Origin: Streptomyces sp. AC512_CC834
Lineage (GTDB): Bacteria; Actinomycetota; Actinomycetes; Streptomycetales; Streptomycetaceae
Length of the DNA stretch: 38,743 nt
Assembly (NCBI RefSeq): GCF_019049325.1
Contig: NZ_JAGMUO010000019.1
Location: 1 to 38,743, forward strand
Reading direction: 5' to 3'
Shown here one piece after another: positions 1 through 9,087 of this stretch (position 1 is its first letter; every line of letters starts with the position of its first letter). The position numbers were made by a program, and so were the translations under genes. Below the pieces are notes generated by a model. The model saw only the letters and a program-made list of their open reading frames with translations. It made no database searches and was not told the DNA's origin.

Positions 1-84
1 GAGGCAGGCGGTGTACAGGTATCCGTTCATGTGTTCCGACAGCTGCGCGCTCAGCTCGCTGGTTTCGCGCGGGGCGGACGTCAT
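1..84 (-). CDS. N-terminal fragment of an unrecognised protein, cut by the window edge
   Basis: An ATG at 84 reads leftward on the minus strand through 28 codons without a stop to the window edge. A strong ribosome-binding site (GGAGG, about 6 nt upstream) precedes it. The visible peptide starts MTSAPRETSELSAQLSEHM. This is too little to name a family. The RBS and start support a real gene running out of the window and transcribed away from the DinB gene. Confidence 0.5.
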   Translation of the reverse strand, partial: MTSAPRETSELSAQLSEHMNGYLYTACL

Positions 85-318
85 CGCGTACCTCCAGAAG
101 GTCACAGAAGTCCCGTGGGCGGGCACCTCGGTACGGGCCCATCCTGGCCGAGGAGGCATGAGCGAGGGCACAGTGCGCCTCGCACGACGCATGAACGCGT
201 GGTGTGGCGCACCCCTGCCCGGCCCCCTGCGCACGGCGTTCACCCGTTCTGATGGGACGGTCGCGCCGACCGGCAATCAAGTCATGCAACGGCCTAGATG
301 TGTTCTACGGTAGGGCGC

Positions 319-846
319 GTGACACCGAACCCTCACAGCCCCGCTTCCGATGTGGCGGTCGACCGCGGCGAACTGTTGCGTGCGCTCGCCGAGCAACGTG
401 AACTGCTGCTCATCACTGTCAAGGGGATCACGGACGCGCAGGCCATACGGCGCACCGTCGTGAGCGAACTCACGCTGGGCGGGATCATCAAGCACCTGGC
501 CCGCGGCGAGCGGGTGTGGGCCGAGATCCTGGTCAGAAGGGACGGCGAACTGCCCGAAGGGATGCTCGACACGGGGCAGTACCGCATGAGTGCGGGAGAG
601 CGGCTCTCGGACCTGCTGGAGCTGTACGAGGGAGCGGCGCGCGAGACCGAGAAGGTCGTGAACGACCTGGAAGACTTCGGAGGAAGCGTTCCGCTCCCCA
701 AGACCCCCTGGTCCCCGCCGGCGCCGGAGTACTGGCCGATCCGCCGAGTCCTGCTGCACCTGATCAGGGAGACGGCGCAGCACGCGGGCCACGCGGACAT
801 CATCCGGGAAGCACTGGACGGGGCCAACACCACGGCCCAGCGCTGA
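319..846 (+). CDS. DinB/DUF664 family protein
   Basis: This is a roughly 175-residue single-domain protein of the DinB-like four-helix-bundle superfamily. These proteins bind a divalent metal through three histidines; many are thiol-dependent S-transferases or stress proteins of unknown substrate, and they act in the cytoplasm. Seen here: an early IIKHLARGERVW segment and a late segment LLHLIRETAQHAGHADIIRE, the usual placement of the metal histidines. Two starts are possible: ATG at 298 and GTG at 319. The GTG is preferred because the family core begins soon after it. There is no clear Shine-Dalgarno, and a TACGGT hexamer lies 7 nt before the GTG, so translation may be leaderless. It is a housekeeping-type gene with no evident link to the defence genes to its right. 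Confidence 0.8.
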   Translation: MTPNPHSPASDVAVDRGELLRALAEQRELLLITVKGITDAQAIRRTVVSELTLGGIIKHLARGERVWAEILVRRDGELPEGMLDTGQYRMSAGERLSDLLELYEGAARETEKVVNDLEDFGGSVPLPKTPWSPPAPEYWPIRRVLLHLIRETAQHAGHADIIREALDGANTTAQR

Positions 847-948
847 TCCAGCTCAGCTGCACCGTCCCGGAGAAATCCCACGGGATGCCTCCGCGCACCG
901 CACAACAGCCGACAGAACGCGCCTCGCGGGCAGACCTACCAAATCCCC

Positions 949-971
949 GGTTCGCCGTCGGCGAGCGAACC
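949..971. promoter_or_regulatory. Inverted repeat in the gap after the DinB gene
   Basis: GGTTCGC at 949-955 pairs perfectly with GCGAACC at 965-971 across a 9-nt loop. It lies in the 373-nt gap between the DinB gene and the IS3 relic, which otherwise holds no convincing gene. It could be a weak terminator or an operator. There is no T-run, which is usual in Streptomyces. Confidence 0.3.
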
Positions 972-1349
972 GTCGTGGGTGGTTCCCACAGCTCATCAGA
1001 CATGATCCAGGGTGGCGTTCCCGCACGGAACCGAACGCTCAACCAGCGAGGAAGAAGACGGCCGCGCTGTGGAGCGGGCGTCGGCCTCCAACTGTTGTGC
1101 CGCGGGCAGTGGCTCCCCCGCTACAGCAGGCGCAGGACGCGCCTCTCCGGGAGCTGGCTGCAAAAGGCGGCGCCACACGTCGCCTTGATCTTGTCGTTGG
1201 GGTTGCTACTGAGGTTGAACTCGTGATGTCGGCGGGTTGTTCAGGTGGGTCTGATGGTCAGTCGGGTCTGGCGAGGCAGCCGGGGACTGCTGCACGGATA
1301 AGTGACACCTGACCTGGCTTGCTGAGAAGCGGCCTGGAAGGATGTCGCA

Positions 1350-1643
1350 GTGCCCAAGCCGTGTCCGAGGGAGTTCCGCGAAGACGTCGTGCGGGTCGCG
1401 CGCAACCGCGAGCCCGGCGTCACGCTGGAGCAGATCGCTGCCGACTTCGGCGTCCACCCGATCACACTGTCGAAGTGGCTGCGCCGCGCCGACACCGACG
1501 AGGGCGCCGGGCCCGCAGCAGCGTCGGGTGAGTCGGCCGAGCTCCGCGAGGCCCGCAAACGGATCAGGCTGCTGGAGCAGGAGAACGAGGTTCTTCGGAG
1601 GGCTGCGGCGTATCTGTCGCAGGCGAACCTGCCGGGAAAATGA
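1350..1643 (+). CDS. IS3-family transposase OrfA (helix-turn-helix subunit)
   Basis: A 97-residue OrfA. The N-terminal half is the HTH_Tnp_1 DNA-binding domain (REFREDVVRVARN, then LEQIAADFGVHPITLSKWLR). The C-terminal half is the leucine-zipper dimerisation helix (AELREARKRIRLLEQENEVL). In IS3 elements OrfA binds the ends, and a -1 frameshift near its stop makes the OrfAB transposase. The ORF is intact from its ATG to the TGA overlapping the orfB start at 1640. With orfB broken it cannot support transposition alone, though it could still bind related IS ends. Confidence 0.85.
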   Translation: MPKPCPREFREDVVRVARNREPGVTLEQIAADFGVHPITLSKWLRRADTDEGAGPAAASGESAELREARKRIRLLEQENEVLRRAAAYLSQANLPGK

Positions 1644-1991
1644 TGTACCCGCTCGTCCGCGAGCCGGCCGCCGCCGCTGCCCCTCACCGGGTGCGGGTGG
1701 CGGTGACGTGCCGGGTGCTCGGGCTGGCACGCCGGCCCTACTACCGGTGGCTGCCCCACCGGTCACCGGTTCGGAGCTCGCCGAGGCCTGCCGGGCCAAC
1801 GCCCTGTTCGACGCGCACCGCGACGATCCCGAGTTCGGCCACCGCTTCCTCCTCGACGAAGCCCGGGTGGCCGGTGAGGCGATGGCCGAGCGGACCGCCT
1901 GGCGTATCTGCCGCGACAACCGCTGGTGGAGCGCCTTCGGCAAGCGACGGGGCCGTGGCAAGAACACGAAGGCCGGCCCACCGGTCCACGA
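1640..1991 (+). pseudogene. IS3-family transposase OrfB remnant, frameshifted and truncated
   Basis: The start codon overlaps the orfA stop. The first frame gives MMYPLVREPAA and ARRPYYRWL, which is the normal OrfB N-terminus. Near 1752 the matching sequence jumps to another frame, continuing as APPVTGSELAEACRANALFD and then DPEFGHRFLLDEAR, ending at GPPVHD near 1991. A single missing base explains the shift. The downstream rve/DDE catalytic core is absent, leaving roughly 120 of about 290 expected residues, so it cannot be active. Confidence 0.8.
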
Positions 1992-1995
1992 CTGT

Positions 1996-2290
1996 GGCGT
2001 AGCTGACGCGTTTGCTTATTGATCTTGGTTGTGGCCTGGTGTTGCTCAGTTGTATTGAGCGGTAGGTCTGTTCCGTGGGTGGGGTTTACGCGGAGTCGAG
2101 TGTCCGGCGCCGGAGGGTACGTGGGCTGAGCTGGCTGTTTGGTGCTGCGCAGTGAGCTGAGTGGGGCAGCGGTTTTTGCTCAGTGTGGTTGGCGCGCCTA
2201 GAGGTACCGGTGCTGGCCGGTCTTGTGAGGGCTGGGGCGGCAAGGGGTGTGTGTTGGTTCAGGCGTTGCACGGAACCGCGGACCACCCGG
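1996..2290. other. Non-coding junction between IS3 relic and Wadjet operon
   Basis: About 300 nt without a credible gene, between the broken orfB and the region beyond jetD. A small perfect hairpin (GCTCA at 2044-2048 with TGAGC at 2056-2060) is visible. The stretch is noticeably less GC-rich near 2010-2060 than its neighbours and may be the edge of another lost element, but I cannot identify one. Confidence 0.4.
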
Positions 2291-2349
2291 CCGGACGGAC
2301 GCGGGCGTGGCCTCGCCCTCGACCACGGTCCTGGTCCGCGGCCGTCCGG
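2291..2349 (-). terminator. Probable transcription terminator of the jet operon
   Basis: CCGGACGGACGCGG (2291-2304) pairs with CCGCGGCCGTCCGG (2336-2349) at 13 of 14 positions. An inner hairpin GACCA/TGGTC lies within the loop. The structure begins 18 nt past the jetD stop in the direction of transcription. It has no U-tract, as is common for strong stem-loop terminators in high-GC actinobacteria. Confidence 0.55.
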
Positions 2350-2367
2350 TGTTCTCGGCCTTGGGTG

Positions 2368-3546
2368 TCATCCCCGGTGCCGTGTCAGCGCCTCTCGCAC
2401 GGCGGTGATGGCGATGCGCTCCTGCTCCAGGCGCAGGTGCGGCCGGTAGGCGCCGGTTCGCAGGTCTTCGTCGAGGCGGGCCTCCTCGGGGGTGAGGTGT
2501 GTCAGGCCGCCGCGTGCCTGTGTCTTCTCCTGGCCCCAGTGGGACTCGTGGGCGAGGAGGGTGGCGCGGTCCATGAGCAGTGACGTGGTGTGCGGGAAAC
2601 GTCCTCGGACCTGGTCGAGGATGGCGAAGCCATGGGTGTCGATGTCGCCCCAGTAACAGAGGTCGACATCGTCGAGCCAAGGCAGATTACGCAGCAGGGC
2701 AGCGGCATATCCGGAGCCGAGGATGGCGACGGCGTCGGGGACCGGCGGCAGCGAGAGGTAGGTGGTCTCGTTCTCGAGGACGAAGACGGTGCACACCCCC
2801 AGGGACCAGCCAGCCAGTTCTTCGGCGCGGACGGTGAGTTCGCTGAAGGGCAGGGGAGAGGCGCCGAGGTAGCGCAGGCGGATGTAGATGGGCTTGGTGC
2901 GGAATCCGTACCGTGCGACGAGATCACTCTTCGGCGCGCTGGTGTTGACGCGGCTCTCAGGGAGCACACAGTCGAGGAGTTCGGCGAGGATTCCTTTGTT
3001 GGTCTCGATGAACTTGGTATCCACGCCTGGGGTGTCGATCTCGCGCAGATAGACCGCCTCGGTGCCGTGGTCGCGGATCCAGCACGTGGTGCGCACGAGC
3101 CGCTGCCAGTCTGCGGCGTGGCCGAGGACCTTCATGGGATGGTCGGCCATCCACCGTGCGATGCCGGGGTCCTGGCGGGTGGTCTGCTCGTGCAGGGTGT
3201 GGAAGTGGTCGACCTGGGTGGTGACGCGGAGCAGTGTCCAGAGGCGGTCGCGGGTGTCGACCCAGGCTCGGGCCGGGACAGTGTTCGAGGGGGTGCCGTT
3301 GCGGCCGCCGATGGATTTGGTCTGGATGCGCAGATGCGGGTGTCGGTCGGGGGCCCAGGATTGGGCCCAGGCGAGTGCCTGCTCGTAATGCTGTAGAGCA
3401 TCGTCCGCGGTCGGGCCCTTCAGCGGCACTCCGATGGGTTCGAAGGGGTGTCCGCCCGAGGCGGCGGTGAGGTAGCGGCCGCTGGTCCACTTGCGGCGCA
3501 GGGTTTCCACCACATGCTCGGGGCGGGTCCATTCTGCCGGGGTCAC
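2368..3546 (-). CDS. jetD: Wadjet protein JetD (TOPRIM nuclease subunit)
   Basis: A 392-residue protein with the DUF3322 (N-terminal) plus DUF2220 (C-terminal) layout of JetD. DUF2220 is a TOPRIM-like nuclease domain related to topoisomerase VI subunit A. The expected acidic residues are visible: a glutamate in VLENETTYLSLPP and the DxD pair in CYWGDIDTHGF. In characterised Wadjet systems JetD cleaves closed circular DNA that the JetABC SMC-like motor has extruded, which limits plasmid establishment. The GTG start at 3546 overlaps the jetC stop (GTGA), so it is translationally coupled as the last gene of the operon, followed by a stem-loop. Length and domain content are normal, with no sign of inactivation. 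Confidence 0.93.
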   Translation of the reverse strand: MTPAEWTRPEHVVETLRRKWTSGRYLTAASGGHPFEPIGVPLKGPTADDALQHYEQALAWAQSWAPDRHPHLRIQTKSIGGRNGTPSNTVPARAWVDTRDRLWTLLRVTTQVDHFHTLHEQTTRQDPGIARWMADHPMKVLGHAADWQRLVRTTCWIRDHGTEAVYLREIDTPGVDTKFIETNKGILAELLDCVLPESRVNTSAPKSDLVARYGFRTKPIYIRLRYLGASPLPFSELTVRAEELAGWSLGVCTVFVLENETTYLSLPPVPDAVAILGSGYAAALLRNLPWLDDVDLCYWGDIDTHGFAILDQVRGRFPHTTSLLMDRATLLAHESHWGQEKTQARGGLTHLTPEEARLDEDLRTGAYRPHLRLEQERIAITAVREALTRHRG

Positions 3547-6500
3547 GACTGCTTCTTCGGGGGCTGGTTCGCCTGCTGGGCTGCGGCCTGCTTGTGGGCG
3601 CGGAACTCCTCGATGGTGAGGTTGTTCAGGCGGGAGCGGGTTTTGTCGGGGCGGTCGACGTAGCCGACGCGGGTGACGTGGGGCTCGATGACGTGGAGTT
3701 TCTGGAGCGGGGTGACGACGAGGAGTTGCAGGCCCAGGCGCTGGAACAGGTCGAGGGCGAAGTGGGCGGAGGGGTCGTCACCGCGTCCGAAGGCTTCGTC
3801 GATGGTGACGAAGTGGAAGGTCTTGGGTTTGGGGGCGGTGGGGTCGATGCGGAACTGGTAGGCGAGGGAAGCCGCGAGGATGGTGTAGGCGAGTTTCTCC
3901 TTCTGGCCGCCGGACTTGCCGCCGGAGTCGGAGTGGACCTCGTACTCGGCGTCGTCCTCGCGGTTGAGTTCGCTGGCAGAGAAGACGAACCAGCGCCGCA
4001 CGTCAGTGACCCGGGAGGTCCACTCCTTGTCGAGACGGGTGTGCTCCGGGCGGCCCTTGAAGCGGTCGAGGAGCGCCTTGACCTGGAGGAACTTCTCCTC
4101 GGTATAGGTGTCGTCGGCGTCATTCGAGAGCGCTTCGCTGGTGCATGCGCGCAGGTCGTGCTGGAACTCGCGGACCTCCTTGTTCGGCGTGGGAGCGGCG
4201 TTGAGCCGGATATAGCGGCCCGGGTTGTAGTCGATGCCGGCCAGCGAGGTGTTGATCACGTTGATGCGCTCGCGGATCTGCTGTTCCTGAGCGCCGAGGC
4301 GGGCCTGGAAGGAAGCGATGTCGCGGATGACGTTGGTGCGCAGGTATTGGAGGAACTGCTCCTCGAACCGGGGCAGGTCCTCGTCGGTGAGCCGGCTGTG
4401 CAACGCGCGGTAGCCGTCGGCGGATTCGATGGTGTTGTCCAGCTCGGCGGTGTGGACCGGGTACCTGCCGCGGAAGGCTGTCATCAGCCCCGCTGCCTGG
4501 CTGCTGGCGTGGCGCAGGGCGTCGTGGCGGCTGCCGCTGCTGCGCAGCAGACGTGCTTCGGCATGGCGCTCGGCGTCGTCCAGCATCTCCAGGAGTCTGT
4601 GCTCGTCGCTGTCGGCTGCGGGCAGGAACTTCCTCAGGGCTTCCTCGTGCTCCGCCATGCCGTCGAGGTCGCACTGCGCGAGGAACGTGGTGGTCCTGCC
4701 CAGCAGGTCGGCGATGTGCTGGACGTCGCGGCGCAGACCGCCCAGTTCCTCCTGCCCCGTGGTGAACGTCTTGCTGCTCTGTACGATCTCGTCCTCGGTC
4801 CCCTGGAGCTGCGCGGTGAGCTTGTCCAGACCGGCTTCTGCTTCCAGGGCGCTCTTTTGCTGCTCGAACTGCTCGATGTCCGCGACGGTGCTTGGCCAGT
4901 CGAGTTCCGCGTAGGTGTCGACGCTGGCCAGCAGGGTGAGGGCGGCACTGGTTCCGGCGCGGGCCCGCTGCTGCTTCTCGAGCTCCCGGGTGGCCGTAGT
5001 GATGTCGGCGCTTTCGCGGGTGAGGCGGGTGGCCTCGGCGAGGAGGGCGTCGAGCTTGGCCTGGTTGCTCCAGCCCAGCACCCAGTTGCGCCGGTCGTCG
5101 ATGCGGTAGGCGTCGTTCTTCTCGTGGCGGCCTCCGCCGCCCTTGACAAGGCCCTGCTGGGTGACGGCGGGCCGGGTGGCGCGGGTGAACGCGTCCAGGT
5201 TTTCTGCGCACAGGTAGTCGGCACGCGAGCGCAGCCGCGCGGCGAGCCAGTCGCGGGCCCAGCTGTCGGACTTGAGCTGGAGTTTGCCGGTCAGCAGGGT
5301 GGGGTCGTCCGGCAGTGTGGTGATGGGTGTGTGGGCGGGGACGTGGTAGTAGACCAGTCTGAGGCCCAGGTGACGGCCGTTGACCCAGGCCGAGACGGTG
5401 TCGTAGTGGGCGTGTGGGACCAGCAGGGACAAGGCGAACCCGTGCAGTACGCGCTCGGCGGCGCCGGCCCACTCGGCTTCGTCGTCGCGGACCTGGATCA
5501 GCTCGCCGGCGAACGGCAGGACCTCGTCGGAGACGCCTGCGGCGGTGGCGAGTTCGTGGCGCAGGGCCAGCAACTGAGCGGGGATGCTGGAGCGCTGCTG
5601 CTGCAGGCTGCTGATCTCGAGCCGCAGCGCGTCGGTCGCGATGGTGTTGCCGTGGCGCGCGATGGCGAGATCGTCGAGTTTCCCGCGGGCCTGCTGCTCT
5701 TGCTCCTCGGCCCGGGAGCGGGCGGTGGAGATCTGGTCGGTCCGCTCACGGAAGGAGGCGGCGTCGGGGACGGGATCCATGCCGGCCTGCGTGAGCCAGG
5801 TGCCGTACTCGGTGGCGCGCTTGCGGCGCCGTTCGCGTTCGCGGCCGAGCTCTTCGATGCGGCCGGTCAGGGAGATGAGCTTCTCCCCGCCGACGCCATC
5901 GATACGGCGCCGCAGGCCGTCGGCCGTCCCGCGCAGCTGTTCCAGCTGCCGCCCGCGAGTGGACTGCAGCTCCTCTAGTTCCGCCGCACCGGACATGAGC
6001 GCGGTGTGACGTGTCGTGAGGAGCCGGTGGCGGTGCTGGGCGAAGAACGCGGGGACGGCACTGCGGCGCTTGTCCAGGGCGGTGATCTCCCCCTGGACGG
6101 TGTCGTACCGGTCGCATGCCATCACGATCGGCGTCAGGTCCTCGATCATCCGACGGGCCCGGACGACTTCGTTGTGGCTGGCGGTGAGCGCGTCGAAGTG
6201 GGCGACGATCTTGTCGACGGCCGTCTTCGCGTCGAACGGCTCCAGCATCCGCTCGCGGACGAACTCGTCCAGGCTGCCCACGGCCTTCATCGACACCGTC
6301 TGGTGGAACAGGTCCAGGGCCTGCAGGCTGGGGATGCCCAGACCTCTCAGTAGTGCCTTGCCGTACTGGGTGTATGTGCTGCCGTGGACGGTGGCCCCGC
6401 GCTGTTTCAGCTGCCGGCGCAGGTCGGTGATGTCGGTGCCGAAGCCGGTGAAGTCGGTGTCGATGGACAGCGGTGCCTCGGCGGTGAGGTAGAACCGCTC

Positions 6501-6986
6501 GGGCTGCCCGGTGCTGGTCGGGGATGTCCAGTAGAAGACCTGGGCGAGCGTGAGGTGGGTGCCGAGGGCGTAGTTGGCGAAGACGCCCAGGATCACGCTG
6601 TAGGACGTGTGGTCGCGCAGCCCCACGGGGCGGGTGGTGTCCGATGCCTCGACGCGCTCGTTCTTGTGATGGCCGAGGACGTAGGACCGCAGGTCGCGCT
6701 CCTTGGCGTCGGCGCCCGCCGCTTTGTTGTAGGCGATTTTGTGGGCGGGCAGAAGCAGCGTGGTGAGCGCGTCGACGAGGGTCGACTTGCCCGATCCCAC
6801 GCCCCCGGTGAGCAGGGCGCAGTGCCCGTCGATGGTGAAGGTGCAGGCGGTGCGGTGGAAGGTGCCCCAGTTGAGCACCTCCAGGCGGGCGAGCCGGTAA
6901 CCGGGGCCGACGCCGAACGTGCCGACCGGCTCTGCGGGCGTCGCCTGCCGGGGGATGAGCGCTGCCGGGTCGGTGGTGAGGGTCAT
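3543..6986 (-). CDS. jetC: Wadjet protein JetC (SMC/SbcC-like ATPase)
   Basis: A 1147-residue SMC-family ATPase and the motor of the Wadjet complex. Residues 61-69 form the Walker A loop (GGVGSGKST). Near the C-terminus come the ABC signature (KSGGQKEKLAY) and Walker B (FVTIDEAFGRGDD, around residue 1065), then a switch-like segment LLVVTPLQKLHV. Long stretches between them have heptad-like character rich in E, R, L and Q, consistent with a coiled-coil arm. JetC dimerises with JetA and JetB to form an MukBEF-like loop-extruding complex that senses plasmid DNA topology. Its ATG overlaps the jetB stop (ATGA). The ORF is full length with intact ATPase motifs. Confidence 0.95.
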   Translation of the reverse strand: MTLTTDPAALIPRQATPAEPVGTFGVGPGYRLARLEVLNWGTFHRTACTFTIDGHCALLTGGVGSGKSTLVDALTTLLLPAHKIAYNKAAGADAKERDLRSYVLGHHKNERVEASDTTRPVGLRDHTSYSVILGVFANYALGTHLTLAQVFYWTSPTSTGQPERFYLTAEAPLSIDTDFTGFGTDITDLRRQLKQRGATVHGSTYTQYGKALLRGLGIPSLQALDLFHQTVSMKAVGSLDEFVRERMLEPFDAKTAVDKIVAHFDALTASHNEVVRARRMIEDLTPIVMACDRYDTVQGEITALDKRRSAVPAFFAQHRHRLLTTRHTALMSGAAELEELQSTRGRQLEQLRGTADGLRRRIDGVGGEKLISLTGRIEELGRERERRRKRATEYGTWLTQAGMDPVPDAASFRERTDQISTARSRAEEQEQQARGKLDDLAIARHGNTIATDALRLEISSLQQQRSSIPAQLLALRHELATAAGVSDEVLPFAGELIQVRDDEAEWAGAAERVLHGFALSLLVPHAHYDTVSAWVNGRHLGLRLVYYHVPAHTPITTLPDDPTLLTGKLQLKSDSWARDWLAARLRSRADYLCAENLDAFTRATRPAVTQQGLVKGGGGRHEKNDAYRIDDRRNWVLGWSNQAKLDALLAEATRLTRESADITTATRELEKQQRARAGTSAALTLLASVDTYAELDWPSTVADIEQFEQQKSALEAEAGLDKLTAQLQGTEDEIVQSSKTFTTGQEELGGLRRDVQHIADLLGRTTTFLAQCDLDGMAEHEEALRKFLPAADSDEHRLLEMLDDAERHAEARLLRSSGSRHDALRHASSQAAGLMTAFRGRYPVHTAELDNTIESADGYRALHSRLTDEDLPRFEEQFLQYLRTNVIRDIASFQARLGAQEQQIRERINVINTSLAGIDYNPGRYIRLNAAPTPNKEVREFQHDLRACTSEALSNDADDTYTEEKFLQVKALLDRFKGRPEHTRLDKEWTSRVTDVRRWFVFSASELNREDDAEYEVHSDSGGKSGGQKEKLAYTILAASLAYQFRIDPTAPKPKTFHFVTIDEAFGRGDDPSAHFALDLFQRLGLQLLVVTPLQKLHVIEPHVTRVGYVDRPDKTRSRLNNLTIEEFRAHKQAAAQQANQPPKKQS

Positions 6987-7573
6987 GTGTCGTCCTTGGC
7001 CGTGGTGGAGGCAGCGTCGCAGTAGGTGGCGAGGAGGTCGTTGAAGTCGTTGAGGGCCTGGGCGTCGACCAGGGCCTTGATGTGGCGGCGGACCTCGTAG
7101 GCGCCGGTCTGTTTCGTCTGGCGCAGTGCCTTGAGGTCGACGAGCTTTTTGATGTGGGCGTCGATCTGGTCGACGAGCTGGGCTTCGTTACTGCGTGGTG
7201 GGAGGAAGCCGCGGACCATCTCGACCAGGTCGTCGCGGGTGAGTACCAGGCGCGGGTCGGCGGAGTCGGCGTCGCTGTCCGCGAGCCGTCCGCGCAGCAG
7301 GACGAGCATCAGACTGACGGGGAACGAGAGCCGGTGGCGGGTGACCAGCCGCGGCGCCGGGACGCCGTCGTCACGGGAATCGAGATCCTGCTGCCGGACG
7401 TAGGCGTAGCCCTCGGCGCGGTCGATGACGACGTCGAGGCCGATCACGCTGAGGTAGTCGCCGATCGCCGCCTGCTGGCTGACGATCTGCTCCCAGACGG
7501 CAGGGGCGTCGCTCTGATAGAGCACGCCCGCTTTCAGCAGGTGGACCACGGGGACGGTCAGGGCGTCGCTCAC
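6983..7573 (-). CDS. jetB: Wadjet protein JetB (MukE-like, DUF4194)
   Basis: A 196-residue protein in the position and size range of JetB (DUF4194), the MukE-like kite subunit that bridges JetA and the JetC heads. It is predicted to be winged-helix and helical, for example LVDQIDAHIKKLVDLKALRQ followed by YEVRRHIKALVDAQALNDF, a typical kite-protein wHTH end. The GTG start at 7573 overlaps the jetA stop, and the gene's own stop overlaps the jetC start, so it is tightly coupled. The assignment rests on order, size and helical pattern as much as on sequence recognition. Confidence 0.9.
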   Translation of the reverse strand: MSDALTVPVVHLLKAGVLYQSDAPAVWEQIVSQQAAIGDYLSVIGLDVVIDRAEGYAYVRQQDLDSRDDGVPAPRLVTRHRLSFPVSLMLVLLRGRLADSDADSADPRLVLTRDDLVEMVRGFLPPRSNEAQLVDQIDAHIKKLVDLKALRQTKQTGAYEVRRHIKALVDAQALNDFNDLLATYCDAASTTAKDDT

Positions 7574-9039
7574 TCCTGCTCCGCCTTTCCGGCGGCGGTG
7601 CCGCCTTCGTCGCGTACGAACGTCACGTGCGGCACTCTCGCCTGCGTGTGCCCGGGCACGTGGACGCGCGGGTAGACCAGGAGGTCGGTGCGGTCCGGGT
7701 CCACGATCATGTCCAGGCCCGGGTGCTCCACCTGGAAGTAGGCGAGCAGTTCCGCCAGCCCCAGGGTCAGCGGGTGGTCGTCGACGATGGCGGCCAGGTT
7801 CGCCTGGCCGCTCGGGCTTGCGGCGACCGCCTCCAGGACGTGACCGCCCAGCGCCTCGGTGTCGACGTGGACGCCGGAGAAAAGCTCGGAGATATCCACC
7901 TCCGCGTCCTCGGATTCCTCCACCGCGATGGTGTCCAGCTCGATGCGTTCGACGGGCATGTACAGCCGTCGCTCCATCGGCAGCGTCAGATGTGCCTGAG
8001 GGATGTCCAGCGTCATGCCGGGCAGATCGGCTTGGCCTTCCAGGGCGGTGACGTGACGCTGGATGGAGCGCACCAGCGCCAGTACGCGGCGGTCCTCCGC
8101 TCGGCTGCGGTCGACCAGGAAGCGGCGCAGTTGCTCGGTCAGCTGCCGGACCGTGTCCTGGGTGTTCTCGGCTGCCTCCAGCCAGGCGAAGGGGACCTTC
8201 AGCAGGCTCTGGTTGGCCCTGCCGTCCAGTTGTGGCAGTTGGTTGACCTGTTGCAGCAGCTCCCGCAGTTCCTGCTGGCGGCGGGGGGAGAGGAGGTAGT
8301 CGAAGAACGCCTGGAAGCTCTGTCCCTGATCGGACCGGGCGATCTCGTCGCGGTCCAGCAGGAACGCGGCCAGTTGCTCTCCCTTCCCGCCCTCGGCGGT
8401 GGCGACCTGGTGGCGCAGCCGTACGTCCAGTTCCCGAAGATTCGCCTCCACTTCGCGGAAGTCCCGCAGGAGTTCGACCGCGGTGCTCTCCACCTGCTGG
8501 TAGCGGTCCAGCAGAGCGAGCGGGGACAGCATGTCGACCTCACCGGCGCGCAGCCGGGCGATCTGGGCGTCGATCGCGTCACGCTCCCGGCGCAGTTCGT
8601 CGATGCGTGTCTGCGGATCGGTCTCCGTGCCGAACGCCATCTGCCGCAGGAGCGCGACGATGGTGTTCAGGCGGGACTCGGTTCCGATGAACGAACGTGC
8701 GGGCAGCTCCCGTACCCAGGCCACGGCCTTCTCGAGGGCCGCAGTCGCGTCGAAATGCGCCTCGTCCTCCCCAGGCGGGTAGTACTTACGCAGCCAGCCG
8801 TTCTTCGTCCACTCCGCCAGATAGGCGTCGGCAGGCCGGGGAAACGAGCCGGGCTTTTCCTCGTTGAGGAGGTAGAGCCGGTCGTCCAGCCGGGACTCCA
8901 GCACGGTCTCCGGCACACTGCGCGCGTTCTCGTCGACGAACACCGTGCCGCAGAACGACAGCACCAAAGCGGTATTGTCCGCGCGCAACAGCACCCACGC
9001 CGGATGACGCATGAGCTCTGTGACCTGGTCGAAATCCAC
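7570..9039 (-). CDS. jetA: Wadjet protein JetA (MukF-like kleisin, DUF3375)
   Basis: The DUF3375 kleisin-like subunit of Wadjet, about 489 residues. The N-terminus (LMRHPAWVLLRADNTALVLSF) is characteristic, followed by long helices with coiled-coil character around the middle (RIDELRRERDAIDAQIARLR). JetA links the JetC ATPase heads, as MukF does. It is the first gene of the operon. I prefer the GTG at 9039, which follows a GGGGGG ribosome-binding stretch at suitable distance; an in-frame ATG at 9057 would add six residues. A perfect GTGACGTCAC palindrome sits about 50 nt upstream. Confidence 0.93.
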   Translation of the reverse strand: MDFDQVTELMRHPAWVLLRADNTALVLSFCGTVFVDENARSVPETVLESRLDDRLYLLNEEKPGSFPRPADAYLAEWTKNGWLRKYYPPGEDEAHFDATAALEKAVAWVRELPARSFIGTESRLNTIVALLRQMAFGTETDPQTRIDELRRERDAIDAQIARLRAGEVDMLSPLALLDRYQQVESTAVELLRDFREVEANLRELDVRLRHQVATAEGGKGEQLAAFLLDRDEIARSDQGQSFQAFFDYLLSPRRQQELRELLQQVNQLPQLDGRANQSLLKVPFAWLEAAENTQDTVRQLTEQLRRFLVDRSRAEDRRVLALVRSIQRHVTALEGQADLPGMTLDIPQAHLTLPMERRLYMPVERIELDTIAVEESEDAEVDISELFSGVHVDTEALGGHVLEAVAASPSGQANLAAIVDDHPLTLGLAELLAYFQVEHPGLDMIVDPDRTDLLVYPRVHVPGHTQARVPHVTFVRDEGGTAAGKAEQE

Positions 9040-9087
9040 ACAACCCCCCGATCGCATGCAAAGTCTGTCCTGCCCCGGGCACAGCAG

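Larger units (their letters stand above)
1220..1995 (+). mobile_element. Truncated IS3-family insertion sequence
   Basis: The element consists of about 130 nt of upstream sequence, an intact orfA, the overlapping orfA/orfB junction with an A-rich slippery stretch (GGGAAAATGATG around 1635), and about 350 nt of orfB. Homology to the transposase stops near 1991, at the point where the DDE catalytic domain should begin. The left boundary is approximate because I could not identify a terminal inverted repeat pair. The right end was probably removed by a deletion or later insertion. It is a dead element marking an unstable edge next to the Wadjet operon. Confidence 0.75.

Noticed and set aside
949..971. 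tRNA fragment suggested by GGTTCGC near a CCGG stem
   Set aside because: The surrounding sequence does not fold into acceptor, D and anticodon arms.
2000..2290. End of a second insertion sequence beyond the IS3 relic
   Set aside because: The compositional change and small hairpins are suggestive, but no transposase fragment or terminal repeat pair could be read.
4120..5472. 450-codon minus-strand frame inside jetC
   Set aside because: Alternative frame of jetC with Arg/Pro-rich noise composition.
3594..5978. 794-codon open frame on the plus strand
   Set aside because: It runs antisense to jetC, uses a Val/Gly/Glu-heavy composition typical of high-GC antisense frames, and shows no domain. 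jetC has all its ATPase motifs in the opposite strand.
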